Assembly: GCF_003075435.1 (NCBI RefSeq)
Contig: NZ_QCZJ01000015.1
Span: 62,001 to 126,000 of the forward strand
Direction: 5' to 3'
From: Terrimonas sp.
Lineage (GTDB): Bacteria; Bacteroidota; Bacteroidia; Chitinophagales; Chitinophagaceae
DNA: 64,000 nt
A program made the position numbers and the translations under genes. Shown piece after piece: positions 1 through 7,596 of the stretch. Below the pieces are notes generated by a model. The model did not search any database. It had not been told where the DNA came from and saw nothing but the letters and a program-made list of their open reading frames with translations. Numbering within the stretch: the stretch's first letter is position 1; the number at the start of each line of letters is the position of its first letter.

Positions 1-119
1 AGGAAATTGCCGATAAAACCGGTGAAAAGTTAAAAACCATTATCAGCAGAAAAGGGTATGCGGTAAAACATTTGCGCAACCGGCTGGCTGATTTATATAA
101 TGAATTAAATATACTGTAA
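1..119 (+). CDS. C-terminus of an RNA polymerase sigma-70 (ECF-type) factor, 5' truncated by window
   Basis: The last 38 codons of a gene are open from the window edge to TAA at 117-119. They begin EIADKTGEKLKTIISRKGYA and end in a basic and acidic helix. The pattern 'EIA-x-TG ... T-(I/L)-(I/L)-SR-(K/R)-x-YAV-x-HLR' resembles region 4 (helix-turn-helix that reads the -35 element) of Bacteroidota sigma-70 factors. The next gene starts 1 nt after the stop, so the sigma factor and the small membrane protein are probably co-transcribed. The family call rests on this short tail only; another helix-turn-helix protein is possible. Confidence 0.6.
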   Translation, partial: EIADKTGEKLKTIISRKGYAVKHLRNRLADLYNELNIL

Positions 120-120
120 T

Positions 121-453
121 ATGAGCAGCAATAACAGCGCATTCAGGAGAAGGCGCCCACCTTTTTTTCCTGTTATGATAATCGGGCTTTTTGCAATGTC
201 GGGAGTGGTGATGTGGTTATGGAATGCCATATTACCCGACCTGGTACATGTAAATAATATTACTTACTGGAAGGCAATGGGCTTACTGGTATTATGCCGC
301 ATACTTTTTGGCGGATTTAAATTTGGACCACCCCGCAATAATGTTCCATTTGGAGGGCCAGGCCGCTGGCGGGAAAAATGGATGAATATGAGCGAAGAAG
401 AAAAAGCAAAATTTAAAGAACAGTGGCGGGAGCGGTGCGGAAGAAGAGGATAG
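121..453 (+). CDS. small membrane protein of unknown function
   Basis: This 110-residue protein has a basic N-terminus (RRRRPP), two hydrophobic segments at about residues 16-38 and 48-64, and a charged C-terminal tail with 'NMSEEEKAKFKEQW'. The topology suggests an inner-membrane protein with a cytoplasmic or periplasmic helical tail. A closely similar tail ('NMSDEEYQAFK') occurs in the next gene, so the two may be distant paralogues. The ATG lies 1 nt after the stop of the sigma-factor tail. The family is not recognised. A role in envelope stress would fit the neighbours (sigma factor before, Hsp20 after) but is only inference. Confidence 0.75.
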   Translation: MSSNNSAFRRRRPPFFPVMIIGLFAMSGVVMWLWNAILPDLVHVNNITYWKAMGLLVLCRILFGGFKFGPPRNNVPFGGPGRWREKWMNMSEEEKAKFKEQWRERCGRRG

Positions 454-454
454 T

Positions 455-482
455 GTTTGTGGTTTGTAGTTTGTGGTTTAGC
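455..482 (+). repeat. heptamer array (period 7, GTTTGTR units)
   Basis: Four consecutive 7-nt units begin GTTT: GTTTGTG, GTTTGTA, GTTTGTG, GTTTAGC. They start one base after the preceding stop codon. The same unit type occurs inside argF' at 44195-44226. Confidence 0.75.
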
Positions 483-504
483 GTTATATGTTCCAGGTTT
501 ATAG

Positions 505-530
505 AGACAAGGCATGCCTTGTCTTTTATA
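505..530. terminator. perfect palindrome, probable terminator
   Basis: AGACAAGGCA is followed directly by its exact reverse complement TGCCTTGTCT (505-524), then TTTATA. A 10-bp stem after the 121-453 gene could terminate transcription or be a short dispersed palindrome. A perfect palindrome can only form a hairpin with some pairs open, so termination is uncertain. Confidence 0.5.
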
Positions 531-538
531 TTCTGCAT

Positions 539-587
539 CCTTTGTCTTTCTCCCTTTATCTTTCTTCCTCCTGCTTTCTTCTCTTTA
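539..587 (+). repeat. heptamer array (period 7, CTTTCTY/CCTTTRT units)
   Basis: Seven consecutive pyrimidine-rich 7-nt units: CCTTTGT, CTTTCTC, CCTTTAT, CTTTCTT, CCTCCTG, CTTTCTT, CTCTTTA. The C-Y-T-T-Y phase is kept although the individual bases vary. The array lies in the gap between two small genes. Confidence 0.6.
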
Positions 588-650
588 AAGTAAAAATGAA
601 AGTCATCCGTCTGCATAGTAAAGCATTTGCAAACAATAAAAATTTATACA

Positions 651-959
651 ATGAACAGAAGTATTGTAAAACCAATAGTGGTTGGTGTATTAATTGGCAC
701 GGCGCTGTTTTTTATTCCATTTTTTGTACTTAGGGTGATAGCATTCTTTCTTATTGCAGGCCTGGTTTTCCGCCTGTTTGCAGGAAGGCGAAGAAGGTTC
801 GGCAGGAATTTCAGCGAAGAGCGTTTTGTGTTTGTTGACCACATCCGCAATATGAGCGATGAAGAATACCAGGCATTCAAATCAAATCCCCGTGGTGCAT
901 TTGGATGTGGCGGATTTAACAGGAATCAACATTCATCAACCAATCAAAATCCTCAATAA
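651..959 (+). CDS. small membrane protein of unknown function
   Basis: The start is placed at ATG 651 (MNRSIVKPIVV); an in-frame ATG at 627 would add eight residues without hydrophobic character. The 102-residue product has one or two hydrophobic segments (about residues 7-40), then a strongly basic stretch (GRRRRFGR), then 'NMSDEEYQAFKSNPRG' and a Gly/Asn/Gln-rich tail. The layout and 'NMS-(D/E)-EE' tail match the protein at 121-453. The stop overlaps the next start (TAATG at 957-961), so translation of the following 58-residue gene is probably coupled. Function unknown. Confidence 0.75.
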   Translation: MNRSIVKPIVVGVLIGTALFFIPFFVLRVIAFFLIAGLVFRLFAGRRRRFGRNFSEERFVFVDHIRNMSDEEYQAFKSNPRGAFGCGGFNRNQHSSTNQNPQ

Positions 960-1135
960 TGAGCTACAGGAACAGATTTTTAACAGGCCTGGCTGCTGCA
1001 GCCATTACGTTCGCAAGCCTGATGGCATTTGTGGGGCCAAAACGTTTTGCAGATTACAAAAAACATCGTCCTGGCTATGAAAGACATTGTGGCGAAAAAG
1101 AACAAATACGGGAAGAAATGAAAAGAAGTGAATAA
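959..1135 (+). CDS. 58-residue small exported or membrane protein
   Basis: ATG 959 overlaps the preceding stop by one base. The product begins MSYRNRFLTGLAAAAITFAS and continues with a hydrophobic stretch to 'MAFVGPKRF', then a charged tail containing one His-Cys pair (ERHCGEKEQ) and ending KRSE. It reads as a signal peptide or single N-terminal membrane helix with a short polar domain. Similar 'YRNRFLTG' micro-proteins accompany small membrane genes in related bacteria, but no function is recognised. Translational coupling and the short gap to hsp20 support it being real. Confidence 0.6.
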   Translation: MSYRNRFLTGLAAAAITFASLMAFVGPKRFADYKKHRPGYERHCGEKEQIREEMKRSE

Positions 1136-1172
1136 ACAAATATTTTATTATTAACAAAAACAGGAAAGTAAA

Positions 1173-1598
1173 ATGTATACAAACCAATTTACAGGTTTCG
1201 GTCCGCAATTGCGCAGACTGAAAAAGGAGTTCCATGGACATCACCCGTTTTTCAAAGAATTCCGCAGGCCAAAATATAATGTACCGATCAATATTATCGA
1301 AAACGAAAATGAGTTTGAAGTACATGTTTTTGCCAGTGGTTTTACCAGGGATGATATTAAGATCACGGTTGCCAATGACGTACTTCTCATCAGTGGGGCA
1401 AAAACGTTACCAGAGGATTATAAACCTAATTTCAGCAGGCAGGAATTTCCCATCAAAAGCTTTGAACGTTCACTAGCATTGAATAATAAAGTAGATGCAG
1501 CATCAATAGCGGCCAGGCATGAAAACGGCGTATTGATCATTACACTGCCTAAAAATGAAGAAGCAAAAACGCAGGAGAAAGTGATTGAGGTGATGTGA
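1173..1598 (+). CDS. Hsp20/alpha-crystallin family small heat shock protein
   Basis: This 141-residue ATP-independent holdase chaperone binds unfolding proteins as oligomers in the cytoplasm. The N-terminal arm (1-35) is followed by the alpha-crystallin domain (about 36-128): 'PINIIENENEFEVHVFASGF' start, 'DDIKITVANDVLLISG' strands, and the family-typical 'ARHENGVLIITLPKNE' near the end. The C-terminal 'VIEVM' resembles the I-x-V anchoring motif. A purine-rich AGGAAAG lies about 6 nt before the ATG. It follows three small membrane-protein genes and a hairpin follows its stop, so it may be the last gene of a stress-related unit headed by the sigma factor. Confidence 0.93.
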   Translation: MYTNQFTGFGPQLRRLKKEFHGHHPFFKEFRRPKYNVPINIIENENEFEVHVFASGFTRDDIKITVANDVLLISGAKTLPEDYKPNFSRQEFPIKSFERSLALNNKVDAASIAARHENGVLIITLPKNEEAKTQEKVIEVM

Positions 1599-1611
1599 TG
1601 CCTTAGTAATA

Positions 1612-1640
1612 ATAAACACCAGTGTAAAGCTGGTGTTTAT
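1612..1640 (+). terminator. hairpin terminator after hsp20
   Basis: ATAAACACCAG, a 7-nt loop, then CTGGTGTTTAT: an 11-bp perfect stem starting 14 nt after the hsp20 stop. The T-rich right arm runs into TTC. Both strands look alike, but only the plus-strand gene ends here. Confidence 0.65.
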
Positions 1641-1679
1641 TTCATCAACAGCGTATATTAGTATTCACAAAGCAATACT

Positions 1680-2087
1680 ATGCCGGCCGGTTATTCAAAA
1701 ACTCCCCTTGCAAAAAAGCTGGGTATAAAAGAGGGAAATACCATACGTATCATCAATGCACCGGATTACTATGCTGCCTTATTTTCTGATTTTCCTGAAA
1801 AAGTAACCATCACAACAGATAAAAAAGGGAAAAAGGATTGTATTCATTTCTTCGCAAAGCGTGCAAAAGATTTACAGGAAAATATACTTCGGCTCCGCGG
1901 TGAAATTTTTCCTGATGGTATGATATGGGTTTCATGGCCTAAAAAAGCGTCAAAAGTTGAAACAGATATTACAGAAGATGTTATAAGAGCTTTAGCTCTG
2001 GATAATGGATTGGTTGATATTAAAGTATGTGCAGTTGATGAAATTTGGTCTGGATTAAAGCTGGTAATACCTCTGAAAGGCAGATGA
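1680..2087 (+). CDS. DUF3052 family protein
   Basis: This 135-residue soluble protein has no signal peptide. It opens 'AGYSKTPLAKKLGIKEGN' and carries the hallmark stretch 'IWVSWPKKASKVETDITED' (about residues 81-100) followed by 'GLVDIKVCAVDEIWSGLKLV'. These are the conserved blocks of the DUF3052 family. The biochemical role is not established. The preceding gap is short and a HAD phosphatase follows in the same direction. Confidence 0.85.
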   Translation: MPAGYSKTPLAKKLGIKEGNTIRIINAPDYYAALFSDFPEKVTITTDKKGKKDCIHFFAKRAKDLQENILRLRGEIFPDGMIWVSWPKKASKVETDITEDVIRALALDNGLVDIKVCAVDEIWSGLKLVIPLKGR

Positions 2088-2121
2088 ACCTTACCTTCGC
2101 GTCGCAACAAACCAACAATTG

Positions 2122-2943
2122 ATGAACCTGTCTGGAGTTAAGCTTATTGCCACGGATATGGATGGCACATTACTCAATTCAAAAAAACAGCTCAGCGAAT
2201 CCTTCTATAGCATATTTGATAAATTAAAAGCGAAAGGCATTTTGTTTGCTGCAGCCAGCGGCAGGCAATTATATAATTTGCAAAATGAATTTTTGCCTGT
2301 AAAAAACGATATGATATTTATAGGCGAGAATGGAAGCTTTGTAACATACAAAGATAAAGAACTGCTGGTGCAACCGCTCGATAAAGCCATTGTTCCGGAG
2401 CTTATCCGTATTGCCAGAACCATACCTGACGCCTACACAATATTATGCGGTAAAAAGCAGGCATATATTGAGGATACGAATGAAGATTTTATGAGGAACG
2501 TGGAAATGTATTATGACAGGCGTACTTCCGTTGATGATTTATTAAAGGTAACAGATGACGAAATTCTGAAAATCGCTATCTGCGATTTTGGCGGCTCTGA
2601 GCAGAACAGCTATATTTTTTATAAACAGTTTGAAGGTGAGTTACAGGTAAAGGTTTCCGGTAATATATGGCTTGACATTTCAGATAAGATGGCAGATAAA
2701 GGGCGGGCGATCAAAGCCTTGCAAAAACGATTTAATATTGGCTTTGATGAAACAATGGTATTTGGTGATTACATGAATGATCTTGAAATGATGAAAGAAG
2801 CTTATTTCAGCTATGCGGTAGAAAATGCACACCCGGAAATAAAAGAAGCCGCACGGTTTATTACAACATCTAATGATGAGGATGGAGTGGTAAAAGTATT
2901 GGAAGAGCTATTAAATGCTTTGCTTCACCAAACAAAAAAATAG
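2122..2943 (+). CDS. Cof-type HAD-superfamily phosphatase
   Basis: Predicted soluble sugar-phosphate or nucleotide phosphatase of HAD subclass IIB (273 residues). Motif I with the nucleophile is 'ATDMDGTLL' near residues 10-18, motif II is the Ser in 'AAASGRQ', and motif IV is 'VFGDYMNDLEMM' near 215-226 with the Mg-binding acidic pair. The conserved Lys of motif III is probably K195 in 'DKMADKGRAIK'. ATG 2122 is preferred over an adjacent TTG at 2119. Substrates of Cof-type enzymes are broad and cannot be read from sequence. Confidence 0.9.
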   Translation: MNLSGVKLIATDMDGTLLNSKKQLSESFYSIFDKLKAKGILFAAASGRQLYNLQNEFLPVKNDMIFIGENGSFVTYKDKELLVQPLDKAIVPELIRIARTIPDAYTILCGKKQAYIEDTNEDFMRNVEMYYDRRTSVDDLLKVTDDEILKIAICDFGGSEQNSYIFYKQFEGELQVKVSGNIWLDISDKMADKGRAIKALQKRFNIGFDETMVFGDYMNDLEMMKEAYFSYAVENAHPEIKEAARFITTSNDEDGVVKVLEELLNALLHQTKK

Positions 2944-3034
2944 ATACACTCTTTTTAAAGCGAATAAATTATCAGAATTAAAACCGGTTTCAAAAACTTC
3001 CCTTAATTTTCATGCTGGTTTTGAAATTCCCGCA

Positions 3035-3823
3035 ATGAGCAGACAAAACAGCATACGAACAGTAAATGTTACCCGCTATGTAACTCCTTTACGCGAAGGC
3101 GGTTCTTTGCCCGCTATTGCGGAAGCTGATGATGGCTTTTTATATGTGCTCAAATTCAGGGGAGCGGGTCAGGGACCAAAATCACTGATTGCAGATTTAA
3201 TTGGTGGAGAAATTGCCAGGGCGCTCGGGTTGAAAGTGCCTGAAATTGTTTTTGCAAACCTTGATGAAGCCTTTGGACGCACAGAGCCCGATGAAGAAAT
3301 ACAGGATCTGCTGAAAGCAAGCACAGGACTAAATTTAGCGCTGCATTATTTATCCGGCGCCATTACATTTGATCCGGCGGCAAATAAAGCAGCACCGGCA
3401 CTTGCATCACAGATTGTTTGGCTTGATGCGCTTTTAACCAATGTAGACAGAACAGCAAGGAATACCAATATGCTGATATGGCATAAAGAATTGTGGCTGA
3501 TTGATCACGGTGCATCATTATACTTTCATCACTCCTGGCAAAATTGGGAAGAGCAGGCAAAAAAACCATTTGTACAAATTAAAGATCATGTATTGCTGCG
3601 TTGGGCAAATGATATTGATAAAGCAGATGAAGCATCCAGGAAAATACTTACACCGGAGCGCATTAAAGATATTGTATCGTTGGTGCCGGATGCCTGGCTT
3701 GTACACGACAATGAAACAGCCGAAGCGCAACGAAAAGTATATATTGAATTTTTGAATACACGCATTAACTCATCTCATATTTTCGTAAAAGAAGCACAGC
3801 ATGCAAGACAACAGGTTATTTGA
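3035..3823 (+). CDS. HipA-like kinase domain protein
   Basis: This is a 263-residue HipA-like kinase-fold protein. From ATG 3035: a glycine-containing N-lobe (LREGGSLPA, residues 19-27), a probable ATP-binding Lys at 40 (YVLKFRG), a catalytic-loop-like 'NVDRTARNTN' with D138, N143 and N145, and a metal-binding 'LIDHG' with D157. An upstream in-frame ATG overlapping the HAD gene would add 40 residues with no domain character, so it is rejected. There is no HipB-like antitoxin beside it, so classic HipA toxin function is not indicated. The 3' end overlaps a DUF3037 gene by 23 nt; the two families often occur together. Its substrate is unknown. Confidence 0.8.
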   Translation: MSRQNSIRTVNVTRYVTPLREGGSLPAIAEADDGFLYVLKFRGAGQGPKSLIADLIGGEIARALGLKVPEIVFANLDEAFGRTEPDEEIQDLLKASTGLNLALHYLSGAITFDPAANKAAPALASQIVWLDALLTNVDRTARNTNMLIWHKELWLIDHGASLYFHHSWQNWEEQAKKPFVQIKDHVLLRWANDIDKADEASRKILTPERIKDIVSLVPDAWLVHDNETAEAQRKVYIEFLNTRINSSHIFVKEAQHARQQVI

Positions 3824-4184
3824 ATACGCAGTGATCCGTGTTGTGCCGCGGGTAGACAGGGAGGAGTTCCTGAACGTGGGGGTCATCCTCTATTCGAGAG
3901 ATCATAAATTTCTTCAGGCAATATATACGATTGATGAAAAAAGACTACAAGCTTTTTCCCATGAGCTTGATATTGAGCTTGTAAAAAATCATATATGTGC
4001 TTTTGAAAAAATCTGTGCTGCTGATGTTGATGGCGGGCCTATTGCATTACTTGATATGGCATCAAGATTTCGTTGGCTCACTGCAACAAGAAGCACTATA
4101 GTGCAAACCTCTAAAGTGCACCCGGGATTAACCAAAGACCCGCAGAAAACTTTGATCAAACTGCATAATGAATTAGTACTCTGA
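3801..4184 (+). CDS. DUF3037 family protein
   Basis: This 127-residue soluble protein carries the family-typical opening 'FEYAVIRVVPRVDREEFLNVGVILYSRD' (residues 7-34, here summarised by its RVVPR and NVGVIL blocks). It starts 23 nt inside the HipA-like kinase gene, implying translational coupling and a shared task. DUF3037 has no assigned activity as far as I know. The pair may form a kinase with a partner or substrate protein, which is inference from linkage only. Confidence 0.82.
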   Translation: MQDNRLFEYAVIRVVPRVDREEFLNVGVILYSRDHKFLQAIYTIDEKRLQAFSHELDIELVKNHICAFEKICAADVDGGPIALLDMASRFRWLTATRSTIVQTSKVHPGLTKDPQKTLIKLHNELVL

Positions 4185-4206
4185 ATTAGTTAAATAATAA
4201 TCAGCC

Positions 4207-5145
4207 ATGCTTAACAGACGCGATTTACTGAAGTATACAGGCATTACAGCCATCGGCGCCGTTTTACCGGGATTTTCCATACATGCTCAAACGAATAAAA
4301 CCGGAGCAGGCCCATTCAGGTATTGCCTTAATACCAGCACTATTATGGGACAAAAACCCGGCTTGCTTAAAATGCTTGATATTGCTGCTGCCGCAGGCTA
4401 TGATGGCGTGGAACTCTGGATAAATGATATCAGGGAATGTCTTAAAACTAATTCAGTAGATTCACTGGCAAAGTATATCAAAAATAAAAATCTCTCTTTT
4501 GAAAATGCCATCAGCTTTACCACATGGATGGTTAATGATGATATTAAGCGCAACGCAGGGCTGAAGGAACTGGAAGACGAAATGAAATTATTAGCTGCAT
4601 TGGGTTGCAGGCGTGTTGCCGCTCCTCCTTCCGGAGTAAATAAAGGAGATGTGATTGATTTTCAAAAAGCGGGTAGCTATTACCGTGAGATACTGGAACT
4701 GGGAAGAAAATATGGCGTGATGCCACAGCTTGAGTTTTGGGGAGCTTCTGGCACGCTGTACAATTTAGGGCAGGCATTAGCTATAGCCGCGGCTGCCAAT
4801 GATCCAGACGCCAGGGTACTGCCGGATGTGTATCATCTTTTCAGAGGAGGATCAGGTTTTAACGGATTGAAGCTTGTAAATGGAAGCGTTATAGAAATTA
4901 TTCATATCAATGATTACCCGGCCTCCAAACCAGTGAATGAGCAAACAGATGCTGACCGTGTATACCCGGGAGATGGCGCAGCTCCGATGAAACAGATTCT
5001 TACCATTCTTAAAGAAATAGGTGGAACAAAAGTGCTCTCATTAGAGCTGTTCAATAAAACATACTGGCAGCAGGACGCATTACTGGTTGCCAAAACAGGT
5101 TTGGATAAGGTGAAGAAAGTGGTGAGGGAGGTGGTAAGTGAATAG
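4207..5145 (+). CDS. sugar phosphate isomerase/epimerase-like TIM-barrel protein with Tat-type signal
   Basis: The 312-residue product begins with a twin-arginine-like signal (MLNRRDLLKYTG, hydrophobic IGAVLPGF, cleavage near IHAQ), so it is probably exported folded. The body is an AP-endonuclease-2/xylose-isomerase-type TIM barrel: 'MLDIAAAAGYDGVELW' after strand 1, 'QLEFWG' with a metal-ligand Glu, 'DVYHLFRGG' with Asp/His, and 'IIHINDYP' near the C-terminus. Such proteins act on sugars or inositol derivatives with a divalent metal. It follows the DUF3037 gene by 22 nt and ends converging on the helicase gene; the exact substrate is unknown. Confidence 0.87.
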   Translation: MLNRRDLLKYTGITAIGAVLPGFSIHAQTNKTGAGPFRYCLNTSTIMGQKPGLLKMLDIAAAAGYDGVELWINDIRECLKTNSVDSLAKYIKNKNLSFENAISFTTWMVNDDIKRNAGLKELEDEMKLLAALGCRRVAAPPSGVNKGDVIDFQKAGSYYREILELGRKYGVMPQLEFWGASGTLYNLGQALAIAAAANDPDARVLPDVYHLFRGGSGFNGLKLVNGSVIEIIHINDYPASKPVNEQTDADRVYPGDGAAPMKQILTILKEIGGTKVLSLELFNKTYWQQDALLVAKTGLDKVKKVVREVVSE

Positions 5146-5234
5146 CAGCAAAGCAGTTCGTTATCCCTATTTTAGAAGAATCTGGTTTAATGCCTGCAAG
5201 AAGTAGTAAAATTGGAATAGTACCATCCCATCAA

Positions 5235-7142
5235 TCACTCATCCATAAACTCCCATGCGCTCTGGTATGCATTGTGCTTCTCCGTGTACGCAATAAAATT
5301 TACATAAAATGGGAACTGGCTGAGTGTAGCGCTGTCTCCAATCACTACCAGCTTTTTTCTTGCTCTTGTCATAGCAACATTCATGCGGCGGATATCAGAA
5401 AGAAACCCGATTTTACTGTCCGCATTACTGCGCGTCATGCTGATGTAAATAATATCCCGCTCCTGCCCTTGAAAACTATCAATGGTGTTGACCGTAATTT
5501 TATTTGCATAATCTTTAAGATGAGCTGCATGCTGCATTTGTTCCTGCAATAATACAATCTGCTGGCGATAAGGCGATATTACGCCGATCGTTGGAAAATT
5601 TTCTAAAGTATAGTACTGTGCAAGCGCATTCACCAGTTGCGAAAGATGCCTGAATAAAAACGCGGCTTCTTCGGGGTTGGATATACTTGTACCTTCTGTT
5701 TTTTCTTCAAAGCCGCAACCGGCAGTATCAATAAAGTGCAGAGGCTCTTCGGCATCGGAGAGCAAATGCCTTGCAACAGAATGATGCGCTTTCAGCCTGC
5801 TTTCATAAAATACATCGGAAGAATAACCCATAATGATCTCATGCATACGGTATTGCTCTCCCAGCAGGCTAATGGCTTCCGGGTGCAGCGCAACAACTTT
5901 TTCCAGTAATGTAGTTGCCAGTCCTGCTCTTGCGGCGGCTTCTGATTTTATTGTTGGCGGTAACTGGCAATGATCGCCGGCAAGTATTACTTTTTTTGTT
6001 TTTAAAATGGGTATCCAGCAGGCGGGCTCCAGCGCCTGCCCGGCTTCATCAATCACTGCAATATCATAGGTAAGATTACGAACCGTATAATGATTTGCGC
6101 CAACCAGTGTAGCGGTAATTACCTGCGCCCTGGCCAACAGATCATTCATGATATACTGCTCTGTTTTGTCAACCTCCTTCATTATTTTATGCGCTTCATC
6201 AAACAATGCTTTCCGCTGTTCTCTTTCTGCTTTGCCAAAGTTCCGCTTGTACTTGTGCGCCATGTTCATGAATTCACTTGCCTGCTTCTTCATTTTCTTA
6301 ATATCTTTCATGCCGCTGTGCTGCATCATCTTACTGTCGAGCGTAAGCAACATCAACGATTCTGAAACTCTCGCCGGGTTTCCTATGCGCAATACATTCA
6401 AATTTTCAGCCGATAATTTTTCACTTAATAAATCAACAGCGGCATTGCTTGGCGCAACCACCAGTATTTTTTTGTATCCCTTTTGTGTCAGCGCTTTAAT
6501 AGCCTGTACCAATGTAGTGGTTTTGCCCGTGCCCGGAGGGCCATGTACTATTGTCAGTTCATTAGCTTCGAGTATTTTATTAACTGCATCTTGTTGCGAC
6601 GTATTTAGTTTATCACTTTTATATGAAATATCCGGAGTATTGAAAGATGGTTTCTTTTCACCGGTTAATATTTTAATAAGCGTATTCTCTTTTTCATTTG
6701 CTGAAATGGAAATAGCATTTTTAAGCGCATACTGCATTTCATCATAGCTGTTATCATCAAACAACAGGTCAATACCAAGCTTACCATCGCGGCTCCAGTC
6801 TGGCAGTTCATCGGTGCGTAAAGTAATTTTTAAGCGATTTCCGGATTGATGGCTTATAACGCCTTCCACCCTGTATTCTTTAGGAGAATGATTAGAGAAT
6901 AAAGCCGCTGCTGATCCAAACCGCAGCTGGTGCGGAATATCATGATTGGTTGTCCGTTCAACTTCAACCACCAGATAGTCGCCTCTGCTCATTTCAGTAT
7001 CCCTTATAGCAATTGGATACCAGCTTATACCATTCGCTCTTCTATCCTGTATGGATGAACGTTCAATTAACTCCCTGTAAGCATTTTCGTCTTCCTGCCG
7101 TTCCGTTTTTAATAGTTCCAACAGCTTCTTAAAATAATCCAT
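5235..7142 (-). CDS. superfamily 1 (UPF1/IGHMBP2-like) DNA/RNA helicase
   Basis: This 635-residue ATP-dependent helicase has an N-terminal oligonucleotide-binding region (about 35-130). It carries motif I GPPGTGKT (201-208), Ia 'VVAPSNAAVD', motif II DEAGQ (365-369), motif III 'LAGDHCQLPPT' (387-397), 'QYRMH', motif V 'VNTIDSFQGQERDIIYISMTRSN' (summarised) and motif VI 'NVAMTRARKKLVVIGD'. The whole set is intact and the length matches bacterial IGHMBP2-like proteins. It is cytoplasmic, with a likely role in nucleic-acid unwinding or repair. It is transcribed alone and converges on the TIM-barrel gene. Confidence 0.93.
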   Translation of the reverse strand: MDYFKKLLELLKTERQEDENAYRELIERSSIQDRRANGISWYPIAIRDTEMSRGDYLVVEVERTTNHDIPHQLRFGSAAALFSNHSPKEYRVEGVISHQSGNRLKITLRTDELPDWSRDGKLGIDLLFDDNSYDEMQYALKNAISISANEKENTLIKILTGEKKPSFNTPDISYKSDKLNTSQQDAVNKILEANELTIVHGPPGTGKTTTLVQAIKALTQKGYKKILVVAPSNAAVDLLSEKLSAENLNVLRIGNPARVSESLMLLTLDSKMMQHSGMKDIKKMKKQASEFMNMAHKYKRNFGKAEREQRKALFDEAHKIMKEVDKTEQYIMNDLLARAQVITATLVGANHYTVRNLTYDIAVIDEAGQALEPACWIPILKTKKVILAGDHCQLPPTIKSEAAARAGLATTLLEKVVALHPEAISLLGEQYRMHEIIMGYSSDVFYESRLKAHHSVARHLLSDAEEPLHFIDTAGCGFEEKTEGTSISNPEEAAFLFRHLSQLVNALAQYYTLENFPTIGVISPYRQQIVLLQEQMQHAAHLKDYANKITVNTIDSFQGQERDIIYISMTRSNADSKIGFLSDIRRMNVAMTRARKKLVVIGDSATLSQFPFYVNFIAYTEKHNAYQSAWEFMDE

Positions 7143-7225
7143 CAGGCAAAGGTAAACAGGAATTAAGGATTGGAGAAAGATGGACTATAAACGAACATAA
7201 TATAAAATAGTTGCCGCAGCCCGTT

Positions 7226-7450
7226 CTAATCTGGCAGTGCTTCGGCATAATAACCATATTCATTTAACAGGCCGACTATATTTTCATTAACGATTTGCAA
7301 GCGACTGCTTTCTATTCTCAGAATATTGTCGCAATCGTGCAAATCAAAATTAGCAATATATGCCGGAAAGCGCAGACGAATGGCCTGCAGCAGCAATATG
7401 CTCTGCCTGCTATCAGCAACATTAGTTTTAAATACTTCAATTATTTTCAT
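7226..7450 (-). CDS. small conserved protein, ferredoxin-like/HMA-type fold suspected
   Basis: The start is placed at ATG 7450 (MKIIEVFKTNVADSRQ); the longer frame back to 7489 adds a Cys-rich segment encoded by non-coding-looking DNA. The 74-residue product has a beta-alpha-beta-beta-alpha-beta look: 'IIEVFKTNV', a helix with 'SILLLQAIRLRFP', 'ANFDLHDCDNILRIES', a helix 'IVNENIVGLLNEYGYYAEAL'. Short proteins of this type are common in Bacteroidota and resemble heavy-metal-associated domains without the CxxC. Function unknown. It lies between the helicase and the secreted PA14-like gene. Confidence 0.65.
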   Translation of the reverse strand: MKIIEVFKTNVADSRQSILLLQAIRLRFPAYIANFDLHDCDNILRIESSRLQIVNENIVGLLNEYGYYAEALPD

Positions 7451-7540
7451 ACTGATGTTTTTTACAAAAAAAATACAGCAGCATGACAACCCTATGGCAG
7501 TTCGAAACAGCCTGTAAATATTTTTTCGGCATAAAAGCTA

Positions 7541-7564
7541 AGAGCCACGATAAATCGTGGCTCT
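7541..7564 (-). terminator. terminator hairpin after the PA14-like gene
   Basis: AGAGCCACGA, loop TAAA, TCGTGGCTCT: a perfect 10-bp stem 33 nt past the stop of the minus-strand gene at 7597. On the minus strand it is followed by TAGCTTTTAT. Confidence 0.75.
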
Positions 7565-7596
7565 GCCTGCATTATTCTTAAAAAGCAAAGATTTAG

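Noticed and set aside
2915-3034. Upstream in-frame extension of the HipA-like kinase overlapping the HAD gene
   Set aside because: The extra 40 residues have no domain character, and the kinase N-lobe begins right after ATG 3035.
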